64,000 nt of DNA from Golubevia sp. BC0850 (taxonomy: Eukaryota > Basidiomycota > Exobasidiomycetes > Golubeviales > Golubeviaceae): assembly GCA_012976225.1 (NCBI GenBank), contig JAAVVG010000013.1, forward strand, positions 496,001-560,000, read 5' to 3'. This document shows, piece after piece, positions 1-10,921 of this stretch; the first letter of the stretch is position 1, and every line of letters starts with the position of its first letter. The notes beneath the pieces were generated by a model, which saw only the letters and a list, made by a program, of their open reading frames with translations, did not search any database and had not been told where the DNA came from. The translations under genes and the position numbers were made by a program.

Positions 1-186
1 AGTGGACGGATTGAAAATGGAGAGGTCAGGATTGAGCCTTTAGGTCTGGGAGAGAGAGGTGAGTTGTTGGAGCGTCGAAAGCAGAAGAGGTCTGAAACTG
101 CTAGTCACTAGCCATCTACTTCAAACCTCGTTCCTGCAGTTGGTAATACCTCCAATAACGAGAATTGTACTTCGGTCTTCGAATAG
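1..186 (+). CDS. 3' end of an unidentified gene entering from the left
   Basis: Two exons are visible: 1-58 and 140-186. The intron begins gtgagt and ends ctgcag, and the phase-1 junction gives a frame that ends at TAG 184-186. The visible C-terminus ends in the residues NENCTSVFE. The second copy of the same sequence (15026-15377, minus) shows about 75 more residues upstream, rich in alternating acidic and hydrophobic residues, with a segment reading IVFPAVEIHWLSAVRLELEG. I do not recognise the family. The gene body should lie to the left of the window; the copy at 15 kb looks truncated, so this side is more likely the functional one. Confidence 0.45.
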
Positions 187-640
187 ATTTCGCCTTTTCC
201 TCCTTGAGCCTTCAAGAAAGAAGCTCACAAGTCGACGTCATTGGTCATTCCGTCGATATTCTTTCTTCCCTCTTCTGCTTTTCAAATCAAAGTGGGGTGA
301 CTTCTTTCGATGGAACTTTGATCGTCCTCCCTTTTTTGATATCATTGTCTTCACCGTTCCACCGTTCCACATCAAGTTCTCGTCTGCCTCCTCTTCCCCC
401 CCCCCAACTGGCCACTAGTTTGGGTTTCTCCTTCCCATATCTCCCTGCTTCGAGTGTTCTTTTTCACAGATTCTTTTACTCGATCTCAATTCAGCTTCCT
501 TGCTGTCCTGTCCGTGGGTCTCTCCAAGTTGAAACTTCTCGGAATTCTCTTTGATACGCATCTTCTGAAGTTCGAGGTTCAGGTACTTTGAAGTTTTGTA
601 TTACAACATCTCAGTTCTTGGTCTCCAACAGAAGCTTCGG
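1..640. repeat. Left arm of a near-identical inverted repeat (partner 14572-15211)
   Basis: Position p of this arm matches the reverse complement at position 15212 minus p over the whole visible 640 bp; I noticed a single substitution near position 617. The arm is cut by the window edge, so its true left end is unknown. Beyond 640 the two sides remain alignable for a few dozen bases with a 9-base length difference, so homology fades rather than stopping at a clean terminus. There are no terminal inverted repeats or target-site duplications that would mark a transposon. The arm contains the 3' end of a gene, so it is best read as a segmental duplication. Confidence 0.95.
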
Positions 641-997
641 CAGGATCTGGAGGTTGCCAAATAGAAACCTCGGGTCTCAGAAGAGGGATGACTACGTCCC
701 ACGTCTGATGATCGATGATCCAACGTTGATCTGCGTTTCCAAGAGGAGACTGAATTCCGAAGAGTAAAAGTACAAGTAAGAGGGGATAAACTGACATGAA
801 AGACTACAGAAAACCAATAAATGAAGCAAAGGGGGTTAAATGAGTGAAGCCGAAATGAGAAGTTGAGACGGATAGACGTGACTAGATGGGAGTAAATGGG
901 TGTTGTTTTTTTGGGAAAGGGGGGGGGGGGAAGAGAATGATTCCGAATGAAGTATCGAAGAAGTGCGCATTGAGACCTCAGCCGTGTCATCATGTCA
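187..997. other. 3' flank without a gene
   Basis: Up to about 640 this is the downstream part of the inverted repeat. From 641 to 997 I see no coding exon on either strand. A run of 12 G lies at 919-930. The region separates two convergent genes, the one entering from the left and the membrane protein ending at 998. Confidence 0.6.
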
Positions 998-2971
998 TTA
1001 AGGAAATCGTTCGATACCAGCTTCTTTCCTACTACTTGGAGTCATGGTTTCGGTTCCGAAGCTGTTTAATCTCCCTCTGCCATTGAGATTTTCGACCGGA
1101 TCCCAAGCATCTCTAACGACATCTTCATCCCATTCAGATTGAGTCATAGTGTGAACGATTGGACCCGCAGAATATGAAGGTCGTGGAACGAAACTTGAAT
1201 CATTGGATCTCAGATTTGGAGAATTGAATTGAGGAGAATGATTTGTAGCTTGAGAGTTCCTGGCACTGAATTCTCCTTTCTTGATCGAGGAACCGGTACC
1301 TCCTGAAGAAGGTCTTTGTTGTGAAACAGTTGGTAAAGCTGTATCTCCAAGTCCGATATCTTTCTCTTCTAGTGAAGGTCCTAAGTGGAAAGCGATACGT
1401 GCCAAAGTGTCTTGATCTAACATTGTTCCATTAGATACCTTCATTCGAATTGAGGTTGGAAGTCTTTCACAGAGGTTCGAAAGATTCATCTGTCGGTATG
1501 AGATCGGGGGAGAAGGGGTCAAGGTAAGCTTCGAATTCGCGAGGGAAGTGATGGGGTGCGAGACTGAGAAGGAGTACTCACGAAAGCTCTGCAAGCCAAG
1601 ATTGCATGGAACAAGCAACTGAAAGTCAGAGCTGATGACCTTAAAGTAGGATTGTCCGAAATGGAACTGAAGACAATAATGGCAACCAAAGTCGGAATCG
1701 CACAGATCGCGCAGTAAACGATTCCATCTCTGACCAAAAGATTGAGAAGGGAACTGCCTGCGTTGTGTCTTAATTGAACTAGCTTATAGGTGACCAATCC
1801 CATGATGAAAAGATCTGTGAAGAGGATTACTGCGAAACAAAAGGGGAAGGGAAAGGAACTCGAATCAGCCTCCGCGTTCACGCTTCTGTTCTCACTTCGA
1901 AAGAAGAAGGTGCACTGACAGGCATAAGCGAGTGGATATCTCCATTGAGGAGTCACATAGGTAATCGAGCAAAAACCTCCATCGTTGGCCACTAGACTTG
2001 TGTACCAAGTCAACTTAGCAGCAGTTGCGGTTGAAAGAGAGAAGACGATGTGAGGGATCCAAACGACCACAAGCATCGTGATAACCCATTTGTTATATTC
2101 CCAGACTGCCAATGCTCGGACGGTGAAGATTGCTTGGCTGGAGGGGTGCGGGAACGGAGGAGTTGTGAGTGGGAAGACTGTGGCGTTGCTCCGATCAACC
2201 TGTCTTGCTTGGTGGTGTCTCGTGCTACCAGATGGAGGTAGAAACTGCTCATAAACTCACCCTAAGAAGACCTGAAAGGGGGGGGGATAAGACGAAAAAG
2301 TGGACAGAGGATGAAAGGCGTCAGTAATATTCCGAGTAACAGCCGAATCGTTCTCGGATTCTCTAATCGCACACTCTGCTCACCTCTAGACAAGTTCCAG
2401 CAACAATCATGTAGTAGACAGTGTCGCAATTCAGTTTCCAGTCAGAATGAATCAGAAGAATGTTACTTTGAAGGGTAGGTAGGACAGAAAAAGAGAAGAG
2501 GTGTTATCAGTAAGGTGTCCTTGGCAGATAGCATATCCAGGTCACTCTCATTGGAATCTAATCCAATCCCTTTCTATTATCGAGACTTAAAGTTGGAAGT
2601 TGTGAGCGCAGTCTGAGTGCTTTTCACTCTTCCCACACCTCTACGTTTTCACATTCCTGCACCTCCAAAGTCCTCCATCCGAACTCGTTCTCCAAATTTC
2701 CCCAACGCTCCTTCCCCCAGATCGTGCTGAATACTCACGGAATCATAGCTAGCCAAATGGAGTACCTCGTAAGCATGAAGAGAGCTACTGGCCACTTGAA
2801 GGGTCTTCTTCCAGTCCAAATCTGAACTTCGAATCCAAAGGTGGCAACGTGCTCCCATATCGCCAATCCTAACATGACCATGATGACATATCTGTATTCA
2901 GTGAATCCTCTGTAATCATCGGTATATGGCCCTAGATCCACCTGGACTCCTCCATTCATTGCTGCACTCAT
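998..2971 (-). CDS. Seven-helix membrane protein, DUF6533-like basidiomycete family
   Basis: Six exons: 2739-2971, 2384-2465, 2261-2271, 1896-2137, 1582-1829, 998-1489; they sum to 1308 bases, 435 residues. The N-terminal part has the family pattern of an early helix, a basic loop, then an FMLTRY motif; a cysteine-containing loop (KLNCDTVYY) follows. About seven hydrophobic segments lie at residues 24-45, 58-82, 92-118, 120-140, 170-205, 215-238 and 252-272, the last reading FHAILACRAF. The 164-residue C-terminal tail is hydrophilic and rich in Ser, Thr and Asn, and should be cytosolic. Exon 3 is only 11 bases long, yet is needed to keep the frame (VFLG). This family is expanded in mushrooms and relatives and has no established function; a receptor-like role is only a guess. 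The model start is the first ATG of the open frame. Confidence 0.8.
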
Positions 2972-4016
2972 GTTGAGAAGAAAGGTGGCGAGATAAGGTT
3001 GAGGTTGGGTGTTGAGGTTGTATTTCTTACGGGAGAGTCAAAGATAAGGCGAAGGATAAGATGAAGATTATAGAAGTGAGGGAGAAAGGGAGTAAAAGGT
3101 TTGAGGGAAAACAGAGAAAGCAAGAGGGAAATGATTCTTATTTCTCCTTTTATAAAGGGAAGTGGGCGTCTTCGAACATCGAGGGAACAAACTTCGCTTC
3201 TTGAATCAATCTAAAAATTGAAGATAGCCCAAAAGCTCTTGAAACTGAAATTGCAGGACAACAGCGGTGAACGCCAACATCTCCGCCGAAGTCCTTTTTT
3301 GGCGTTCATGCTAAATTTTCTCTTCCCGAGGACGCCATCCAATTCTCCACTTTCCTTACCTAGATCCTCCAGCAGATCTTGAAACTCTGAACCGAGTTGG
3401 GTTGAGTCGATTTGAGGGGAAATAACTTATCATGATGTCATGGAGCATAGGTTTTGTGATTTGTCCACCGACATTCACAATGTCCCCGATTTCCAATCAA
3501 ACTTTGTCATGATTCTTGAAGTCTTGAAGCACTCGAAGTCGGAAACTGTTCGCCACAAACTGTAACAATTTTAACTAAAGATTTTGGTATATTTCTTTGA
3601 ACTGTTTCTTTGTGTGGAGAGAAATCTTTAAAAGTCACCGGAAGATCATTAAGGGGGTTTCGAAGAAGCAAAAGCGAAGAAGAGAAACGAAGAAAAGGAT
3701 TGACAGAAAGTAATTAAAAGAGAGGAGCAGGAACTGATCTTTTGTCTGGAACTTTTCGATTAAAGATTGGGGCGATTATCCGAGAACAAAAGCAGAATAG
3801 AGAGAGAGCGACAGGAAGAAGTAGCAATTTTTTGAGAGAAGAGGGATCGCAGACGGAAGGATTAATGAAACCTCTAGAAGGAAAAAGGGACTGGTAACCG
3901 AACTGAAAGATTTTTTGAAAGTTAGATTGATAGAAGAAAGGTTACTTGGTTTCAGTCCATTGAATGAAGGGAATAGATGATTTATCGATGTTTTTCTTTT
4001 TCTTCATTTTTGGGTC
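2972..4016. other. Intergenic region, upstream of the membrane protein and downstream of tubulin
   Basis: About 1 kb with no coding exon that I can support. The part from 3500 to 3960 is strongly purine-rich on the plus strand (AGA and GAA runs), which on the minus strand would be a pyrimidine-rich 3' untranslated region of the tubulin gene. The promoter of the membrane protein must lie in the part next to 2972. Confidence 0.6.
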
Positions 4017-6654
4017 TCAGTATTCTTCTTCGACCTGTTCTTCTTCTGCGTATTCTCCTTCTAGAACTTCTTCTTCATCTTCGGCTCCGGCAGCTTCGTA
4101 CTGTTAGAAGAGAGAGGGAGAAGGGGGGGTTTTGGTTGTCAGAAACGAAGTCAGGTTCCGATTCCGTAGCAAGTTCAGCACTTTCTGAGATCGTCACTCA
4201 CTTGTTGGTACTCGGAAATCAAGTCCTGAAGAGAAGAATAAGAGGATGAAACATGCGAAAAGGTCAGCAAAAAAAACTAGGGTAGCCTGGAAAAATTCCT
4301 CTTCTCTTCCCCCCCCCCTTCTCCTCCCTCCTTTTACTAACCTGAAGATTAGACTCGGCCTCGCTGAATTCCATTTCATCCATTCCCTCCCCAGTATACC
4401 AATGTAAGAAAGCTTTCCTTCTAAACATAGCACTAAATTGAACATGAGTTCTCTTGAACAATTCTTGAATGCTAGTAGAATTTCCAATAAAAGTGGCAGA
4501 CATCTTAAGGTTTGGAGGAGGAACATCACAAAGAGAAGTCATGACATTTTGAGGAATCCATTCAACGAATTGTTGAGAATTCTTGGTTTGAATTTCTGAC
4601 ATTGCGGTTTCTACTTCCCTTGAAGTGACAGATTTCCCTCTGAAAATTGCAGCTACTGTCAAGTATTTTCCAAGACGTGGATCAATTGCTGCCATTAAGT
4701 TCTTTGGATCGAAACCCTGTTGAATTAATTCTGAAATGTTTGAGGCTTGATAAGCTTTGGCTCCTGGTGCTACTAGAGGTGCGAATCCACAAGTGAAGAA
4801 ATGTAGACGTGGGAATGGAACCATATTGACACCTTAGGAAATTGAAAGAGGAAAAACCAGAAAGGTTAGAAAAGTACCCAAACAATATTCCTAACTTCCG
4901 TACAATTTCTACCCAGATTTTCTTCTCCTGAAAACTCACCCAATTTCCTCAAATCTGAATTCAACTGTCCAGGGAATCTCAAAGTAGTAGAACAACCGCT
5001 CATAGCATAACTAATGATATTATTCAAATCATCATATCTAGGTTCTTTAGTTTTCAAAGTTCTCTGACAAATGTCATATAAAGCTTCATTATCTAAACAG
5101 AAACTTAAATCTGAAGTTTCAACCAATTGATGAAAAGATAAAGTTGCGTTATAAGGTTCAACAACTGTGTCAGAAACCTTTGGACTTGGTAAAACAGACC
5201 AAGTAGATAACATTCTATCTGGGAATTCTTCTCGTAATTTCGTTAAAAGATTGGTTCCTAAACCCGAACCTGTGCCTCCTCCTAAAGAATGAACCAATTG
5301 AAATCCTTGAAGCATATCTGCACGTTCTGCTTCATGACGGGCTGCTTCCATTATTGAATCCATTAATTCTGCTCCTTCGGTGTAGAATCCTTTGGCTATA
5401 AAAGGTCGTTTGAGATCGAAGGAATCCGTGATTAGCTTCCACCACTCTGATCTTCTCTTTCCCTAACCCTCTTCTTCTTCTCTCTCCCTTCCTACTTCTG
5501 CCTCCCCCTCTCTACTCTTTTCGCATCTCTTGCTTTCCAACCTTTTCTTCTCGCTTAACCTTCCCCCCCCCCTTCTTTTAACTCACCCCAATTATTTCCA
5601 GCTCCACTCTGACCATGAATGAAATTATCAGGTCTAAACAAGTTACCCAAAGGACCAGATCTGATCCTATCCATAGTACCAGATTCCAAATCCAAAGAAA
5701 TGTTACGTGGAACGTATTTGTTTTGAGAAGCAGCAGGTTCAAAGAAGACTCCGATTTTGGCAAGTTCTTGCGGATCGGAACCTACGTATTCCTGAGAGGT
5801 TGGGAAGAGAAGGAGAAGAGTGGGAGAGTGGGAGAGTAGATGGAAGAGGTAGAAGAGAGGAACATGGAAATGGGAGATGGGTGAGCAAGGAGTAGGGAAT
5901 TGGGAGAGTGTGGGTCGAGGGTAGCCGAGATTAGAAGGCTGGGAAGATCTCCTGAACCCTTTTCTCATTAGAGAGGGTGAAGGTATTTTACATGTATCTT
6001 GAAGAGAAGCCTTTCTTTAAATCATGCTCTGTTTCAGGAAGGAGAGGAAGTCCGAGAAGCTTGCAGAGTTTTGAACTTCAATTGCTTCCCACCAATCTTA
6101 CACTTTCCTGAACACTTTTCCTGAAAGCCACAAGAACTCTATCTACTATTCCAGTGGCTGATAGGCCTATATCCGAACGGGACGAGCCAAACTGAAAGGC
6201 TGTCGTTGGAGTGGAATGGAAGGTTCTTATCTGATAGGACAAAAACCTTGCTCCTTCGAAAGTTCCATTCCTTCCAAGGGCAGCCGAAAAGATATGATTC
6301 TACTTGTGTCTCCTCGTGCCATCTTCAGAGGAGTAGGTGGTAGAATCACCCTTTACTGTCTTGATTGCTCATAGCAAGGCCTTGTAGATTGATTCCCTAG
6401 CTGTCGTTCCAACTTTATACGATATGATTGCACTCACTCCATTTTGGTTTAGACCATGTTCTTTAAGAACTGATTGCCAGAATTGAGAACCGACTTGGTT
6501 ACCAGCTTGACCGACAGTGAATCTGATAGAAGGAAAAAAGGAGAGGGAGAAGGGGTAGACTCAGTCATAATGGACACTCACTCATCTCCGATTGAGCATG
6601 GAATGTCATCAGGGTGGTAATGAGATGATTGACTTACGTGATAAGTTCTCTCAT
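4017..6654 (-). CDS. Beta-tubulin, divergent isotype
   Basis: Seven exons: 6638-6654, 6438-6522, 5587-5791, 4940-5395, 4342-4832, 4202-4225, 4017-4100; 1362 bases, 453 residues. The GTP-binding loop GGGTGSG, the [18 protein letters not shown] segment and [18 protein letters not shown] identify beta-tubulin; length fits the family. The N-terminus reads [15 protein letters not shown], where most beta-tubulins have MREIVH, followed by QAGQCGNQ. An acidic tail ends in EEEY. It differs from typical fungal beta-tubulin at many normally fixed sites, including Trp at the position equivalent to 167 and Leu at 198 (residues 168 and 199 here), while Phe200 is kept. Basidiomycetes often carry two beta-tubulins; this resembles the divergent one, but which isotype it is cannot be settled here. 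The first exon has 17 bases and exon 6 has 24. Confidence 0.95.
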
Positions 6655-6810
6655 AATAGAATGCAATGAATGAATTGAACAAAGGCGAGTAAGAAGATGA
6701 GGGGAAGCGAGGGAAGGGAAGAAGAAAGGACAGAGAGAACGATGCAATCGCAGACAACGCTATCCTATCGCTAACAAGTAAAACCCAAAACTGTCTCCGA
6801 TTGATTCATC
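6655..6810. promoter_or_regulatory. Divergent promoter between beta-tubulin and the golgin-like gene
   Basis: Only 156 bp separate the two start codons (6654 minus, 6811 plus), so both transcripts must start within or very near this stretch. It contains GA-rich sequence. I see no clear TATA box and make no claim about specific factor sites. Confidence 0.55.
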
Positions 6811-9800
6811 ATGGTAGAGTCAGAAGCAGACAGAGCAGCAAAAGCTGCAAGAGCTCGCAAACAGGTGAGTCAATTGAGGGGGAAGGGGAAGGGGAGCAGA
6901 TGATGGGAGAGTGAGACAGATAGAGTATTAGAGAGTAGAGATAGAGTAGAACTGAATCCTTCTCTCACTTGCCTCCCCTTCAGTTGAAGAAGCATCAAGC
7001 TGCCAAGAAGAAATTAGAATCAGGTGATGCAGTTGGATCGAAGGAATCGAATGGTGCAGAAGTAGAAGCAGAAGGAGAAGCAGAAGGAGAAGCAGAAGGA
7101 GAAGCAGAAGTAGAGCCAGAAGTAGAGCCAGAAGTAGAGACAGATTCAACTGCAACTGCAGATGCTCCCTCAGCAAAATCATCTCAACAACAGATTTCAG
7201 ATTCAGAATCCTCAGCCAAGATTGAATCACTGGAATCCAAGATTTCAGAGCAGAATTCTACCATCTCTTCACTTGAAATCGAACGACAATCTTTATCTTC
7301 AAGGATCTCATCTTTAGAAACAGAGAAGGAAAGTCAATCCAAAGAAGCTCTGAAGAAATTGAAAGATGAAGAAGGGAAGAAAGTCAGAGAAGTGAAAGAA
7401 TTACAGGGGAAATTGAAAGAGAAGGAGACAGTTGAGAAGGAAATGGGAGAGAAGGAGAAGAGCTTGGTGAGTTTGGGTTTGGTTAGGGTCGTCGTTGACG
7501 TGCGAGGAGGTTTCATTTTGATCTTTTGAGATGATGAGAGAGGAGGGCGACAGTAGGCAAGGGGTGAGCTGGAGAGGGAACTCCCCGGGGAGAGGAGTAC
7601 AGGGTGTGTCACAAGTAGAGTGGAGCCACCGCAGATCCAAGTTGATCACCGAGAAACGGGAGGGATTTACGAGAAACAAGTAGAGTTGAGAAAGATGGTT
7701 CACTTTAAGCCTGAGCCAGTAGCTCTGACCACCTGTCTCCCTGCCCCCGTTTCTTCCTTTCAACCCTCCCTTTCCAGTCACGAGAATTAGAAGTCTCCCA
7801 AACCCAACTCTCAGAACTTCAACAAACACTGACTTCCAAAGATTCGGTCATTGAAACATTGCAATTGAAAGTAAAAGACGCTTCATCCAATTCCCAGACA
7901 GAAATCGATTCCCTAAAGACAAGTTTAAGTTCCTCTGAAGATAGGATCTCTAGTCTAGAAGCTGAACTATCTAGAAGAGGTAATAGTCTCTCTAAAACTG
8001 AGAAAGAAAAATTAGAAATCCAAAAGGCGAAGGAAGAGGTTGAGAAGAAATTCCTGGAACTTGAGAAGACCTATGGAGGTCTAAAGGTAGAGGTTGAGAA
8101 ATTTGAGGAGAAATCTAAGAGAGTCGAGGAAGATCTAGGAAAGAGGAGGATGGAATTTGAAGAAGAAAGGAAAGAGAAAGAAAGACTTGGAAAGGGATTG
8201 GAAGATGGGAAGAAGAAGTTGGAAATTGAAGGAAAGGAGAATCAAAACCTTAAATTGGAAATTCAAGGGTTGAAATCGATTACAGAAACCCTTAAGATTG
8301 AAAAAGAAACTGCGAACAAAAGGAATGGGAATCTAGAGAAAAGAATCGAAAGTTTACAAACTGAAAATGAAAAGTTGGTTTCAACTTTAGATGAAAGTAA
8401 TGGTAGATTTGAAAAATTGGCTCAAGAGAAGATTAAATTGGGTGAAGAATTCGAGAGTCAAATTTCCAAGGTTAAGAACGAACTTGAGGAAGAGAGGAAA
8501 GGTGGGGAGGAATTCAAGGTGAAAGTAGAGGGAATGAAGAAAGAATCTCAAAAAGTTAAGAAAGAAAAGGAAATGATGGTCGAGAAATTGGAAAATGAAA
8601 TGATGGAACAAAAGGATGTTATTGATGACTTTAGTAAGAATTCCAGAGAAGCTGATGCTAGGATTTCCGAGTTGGAGAAGGAGTTAGACGGTTTAGCTAA
8701 GGAGAAGGAGGAATTGGTTAAGAATCAAGGTGCGGAGGTTGAAAAATCTAGGAAGACTGAAGAAGACTTGAAGAGATTGAAAGGTAGCGAGGAAGAATTG
8801 AAGAAGAAGGTTAAGTTGACGCAAGACCAGAGAAACCAAGCTGAGGAGAAGGCGAAGGCTGGAGAAGTCAAAATTGCTGAAAGTGAAAGAAAATTCAAGG
8901 ACCTAGACCTCAAATTCAAGGATCTTTCTAGTGCAGAAAAGTCCAGCAAGGAGCTACAAGTCAAATCGAAGAAGGAACTGGATGAGCTGAAGAAGAAGCA
9001 TGACGGTCTGGAAAAGAAACATCATGATCATTTAGCTAGTAGTGAGAAAAGGTCTAGAGATATACTTGAACAAAGTGGTAAAGAGAAGGAGGAACTAGAA
9101 AGAAAAATCAAAGCTTCGGAAGAGAAACATCAAAGTTTATTGAAATCTTCAGATAAGACCTTGAAGGATCGAGAGGTTAAATCGAAAAAGGACTTAGAGG
9201 AAGCAGAAGCAAAGCTCAAGTCTCACGTCGAAAACAATTCCAAAGAATTGGCTGCTTTAGAAAAGAAAGTCAAGGATGCAGAAGAAAAGCACTCTCTTCT
9301 TCTGGTCGGTTCTGATAAAGCTCTGAATGATCATAAAAAGAAACTAAACGAGGAGAGATCAGAGTCAGAGAAGAAATACAAAGAGCTTGAAGATCGACAG
9401 ATGAGTAAATTGGATGCTTCTGGAAAGGAAATTGAAGAACGAGAATCCAAAAATAGGAAAGAAAAGGAAAGTTTGGCGAAGAAATTGAGAGATTTAGAGG
9501 AGAAGATGGAAATTGAGGTGAAATCTAAAGATCAGGAAACTAAGGAGGCCGAAAAGAAAAGTAAGAGTGAGATTGAAGATTTGAGGAAGCAGTTGGATGA
9601 GATTATAGAATCGAAGAAGAAGTTAGAAAGCCAGTTGAAAGAAAGCAATGAGAGCTCGAAGGGATTAGAAGAGAGGATCAAAGAACTAGAAACCCAATCG
9701 ATTGCTTCTAGTAAAGAAGCTGAGGAGAGGGAATCCAAATTCAAGTCTGAAAGTGAGAAGTTGGGTAAAGCAGATAACAAGGAACTATTCGACAAGGCTT

Positions 9801-10606
9801 TCATAGATGAATTATCCTCTCAACACGAGCTAGATCTATCTTCAGCGAGATCTCAAATCCGAAAATTAGAAGCTTCAGTATTCGAACAAACCGATTCTGC
9901 TCAGAAATCAGAGAGAAGAGCTTTAGAATTAGAGAACGCTTTAGCAATTGCACGATCTGCTGCTTCAGATCCAAGTCTTACAACAACGACAGCACCAACT
10001 CCAAACATCCAACTTCCATCTCTCAACAATCCTTCAACTTCTGGTTCTGGTTTAGCAGCAGCAAGAGCTCATCGAAGATCTGTAACTTCAGCTCATGTTC
10101 CATCACTTTCGCCTCTTTCTGAAAAACATGATCAATTCGATTTCAAACAACATCAACCTGGTGCAATTTCTCAAATGTTAACTCCAAGTTCAATAGGTCA
10201 AATTTCTCCTACTAATTCAAGAAGAGGTATTAGGACTGCAACTCCTGAAGAATCAAATTTGCCTCCTGCTCAAAGACATAGGAGAAGAGAAAGTCTTCAA
10301 ATGTTGAGAGCTAGAATTGGTCAAGATTTAGGAATCCCTGAGATTGAAAAGAAGGGACAATTGGTTAGGGAGGAGAAATTGCCTACTTCTACTATTGCTT
10401 CTCCAAGTTTCGAAAAGAGTCAACTTCAATCTTTAGATCAGAGTAAGGAAGAAGGAGAGAGTCGAGATGAGAAAGAACAACATTCTCATGGAAATGTTGA
10501 GGTTCAAGTCCGAACTCCAAGTACTGCTACTTTGAGAAGACCTCAATTCTCGCAAGAAGACATCCTTTGTTGTTCAGCTTGTAGGAATGATTTGATCATT
10601 GTTTAA
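6811..10606 (+). CDS. Golgin-like long coiled-coil protein (GM130/Bug1 type)
   Basis: Three exons: 6811-6864, 6984-7466, 7778-10606; 1121 residues. The first 35 residues are Ala/Lys-rich (RAAKAARARKQLKKHQAAKKK), resembling the N-terminal helix by which GM130-type golgins bind partners at the cis-Golgi. A run of GEAEGEAE and VEPEVEPE repeats follows at about residues 44-70. From about residue 90 to 760 it is almost pure Lys/Glu-rich heptad coiled coil, then a Ser/Pro/Gln-rich linker. The protein ends in a short conserved-looking tail with a cysteine pair, CCSACRNDLIIV, possibly a small metal site. Role by analogy: vesicle tether at the Golgi. Coiled coils attract false matches, so the family assignment is moderate; the gene itself is certain. 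It is convergent with COG4, another Golgi tethering factor. Confidence 0.8.
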
Positions 10607-10921
10607 AGACTCCAAACCCCTTTGCTTCCATCTCAATTCCCTTTTTTTTCCCGTCTGCATTGCACCCTTTCTCACTTCTCTCATGCTGTCTAACCCGTCT
10701 GCTCATTTCTCAGAATCTCCCTTTTAATTGTTATTGTTCATTTGCCTTATCATCAGGATCAATTCATGACTCTTTTGCCTCTTGTTGAAGCGCAGAAACA
10801 CCCAGAACTGTTAATGTCTCGAAGTTGAACCCCAGGGAAGTTTTCAAATCACCTAGGTAGTTCATCAACCTTGTGCACGAGGTGAGAGGCATGATGTATT
10901 CAATTCGGTAAAATGTAGGAG
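10607..10921. other. Shared 3' region of golgin-like gene and COG4
   Basis: The two stop codons face each other across 315 bp. No coding signal is visible. T-rich tracts follow the golgin stop. Both 3' untranslated regions must fit here or overlap. Confidence 0.6.

Noticed and set aside
6928-7230. Minus-strand Leu-repeat frame
   Set aside because: Antisense of the GAA/GCA repeats in the golgin-like gene.
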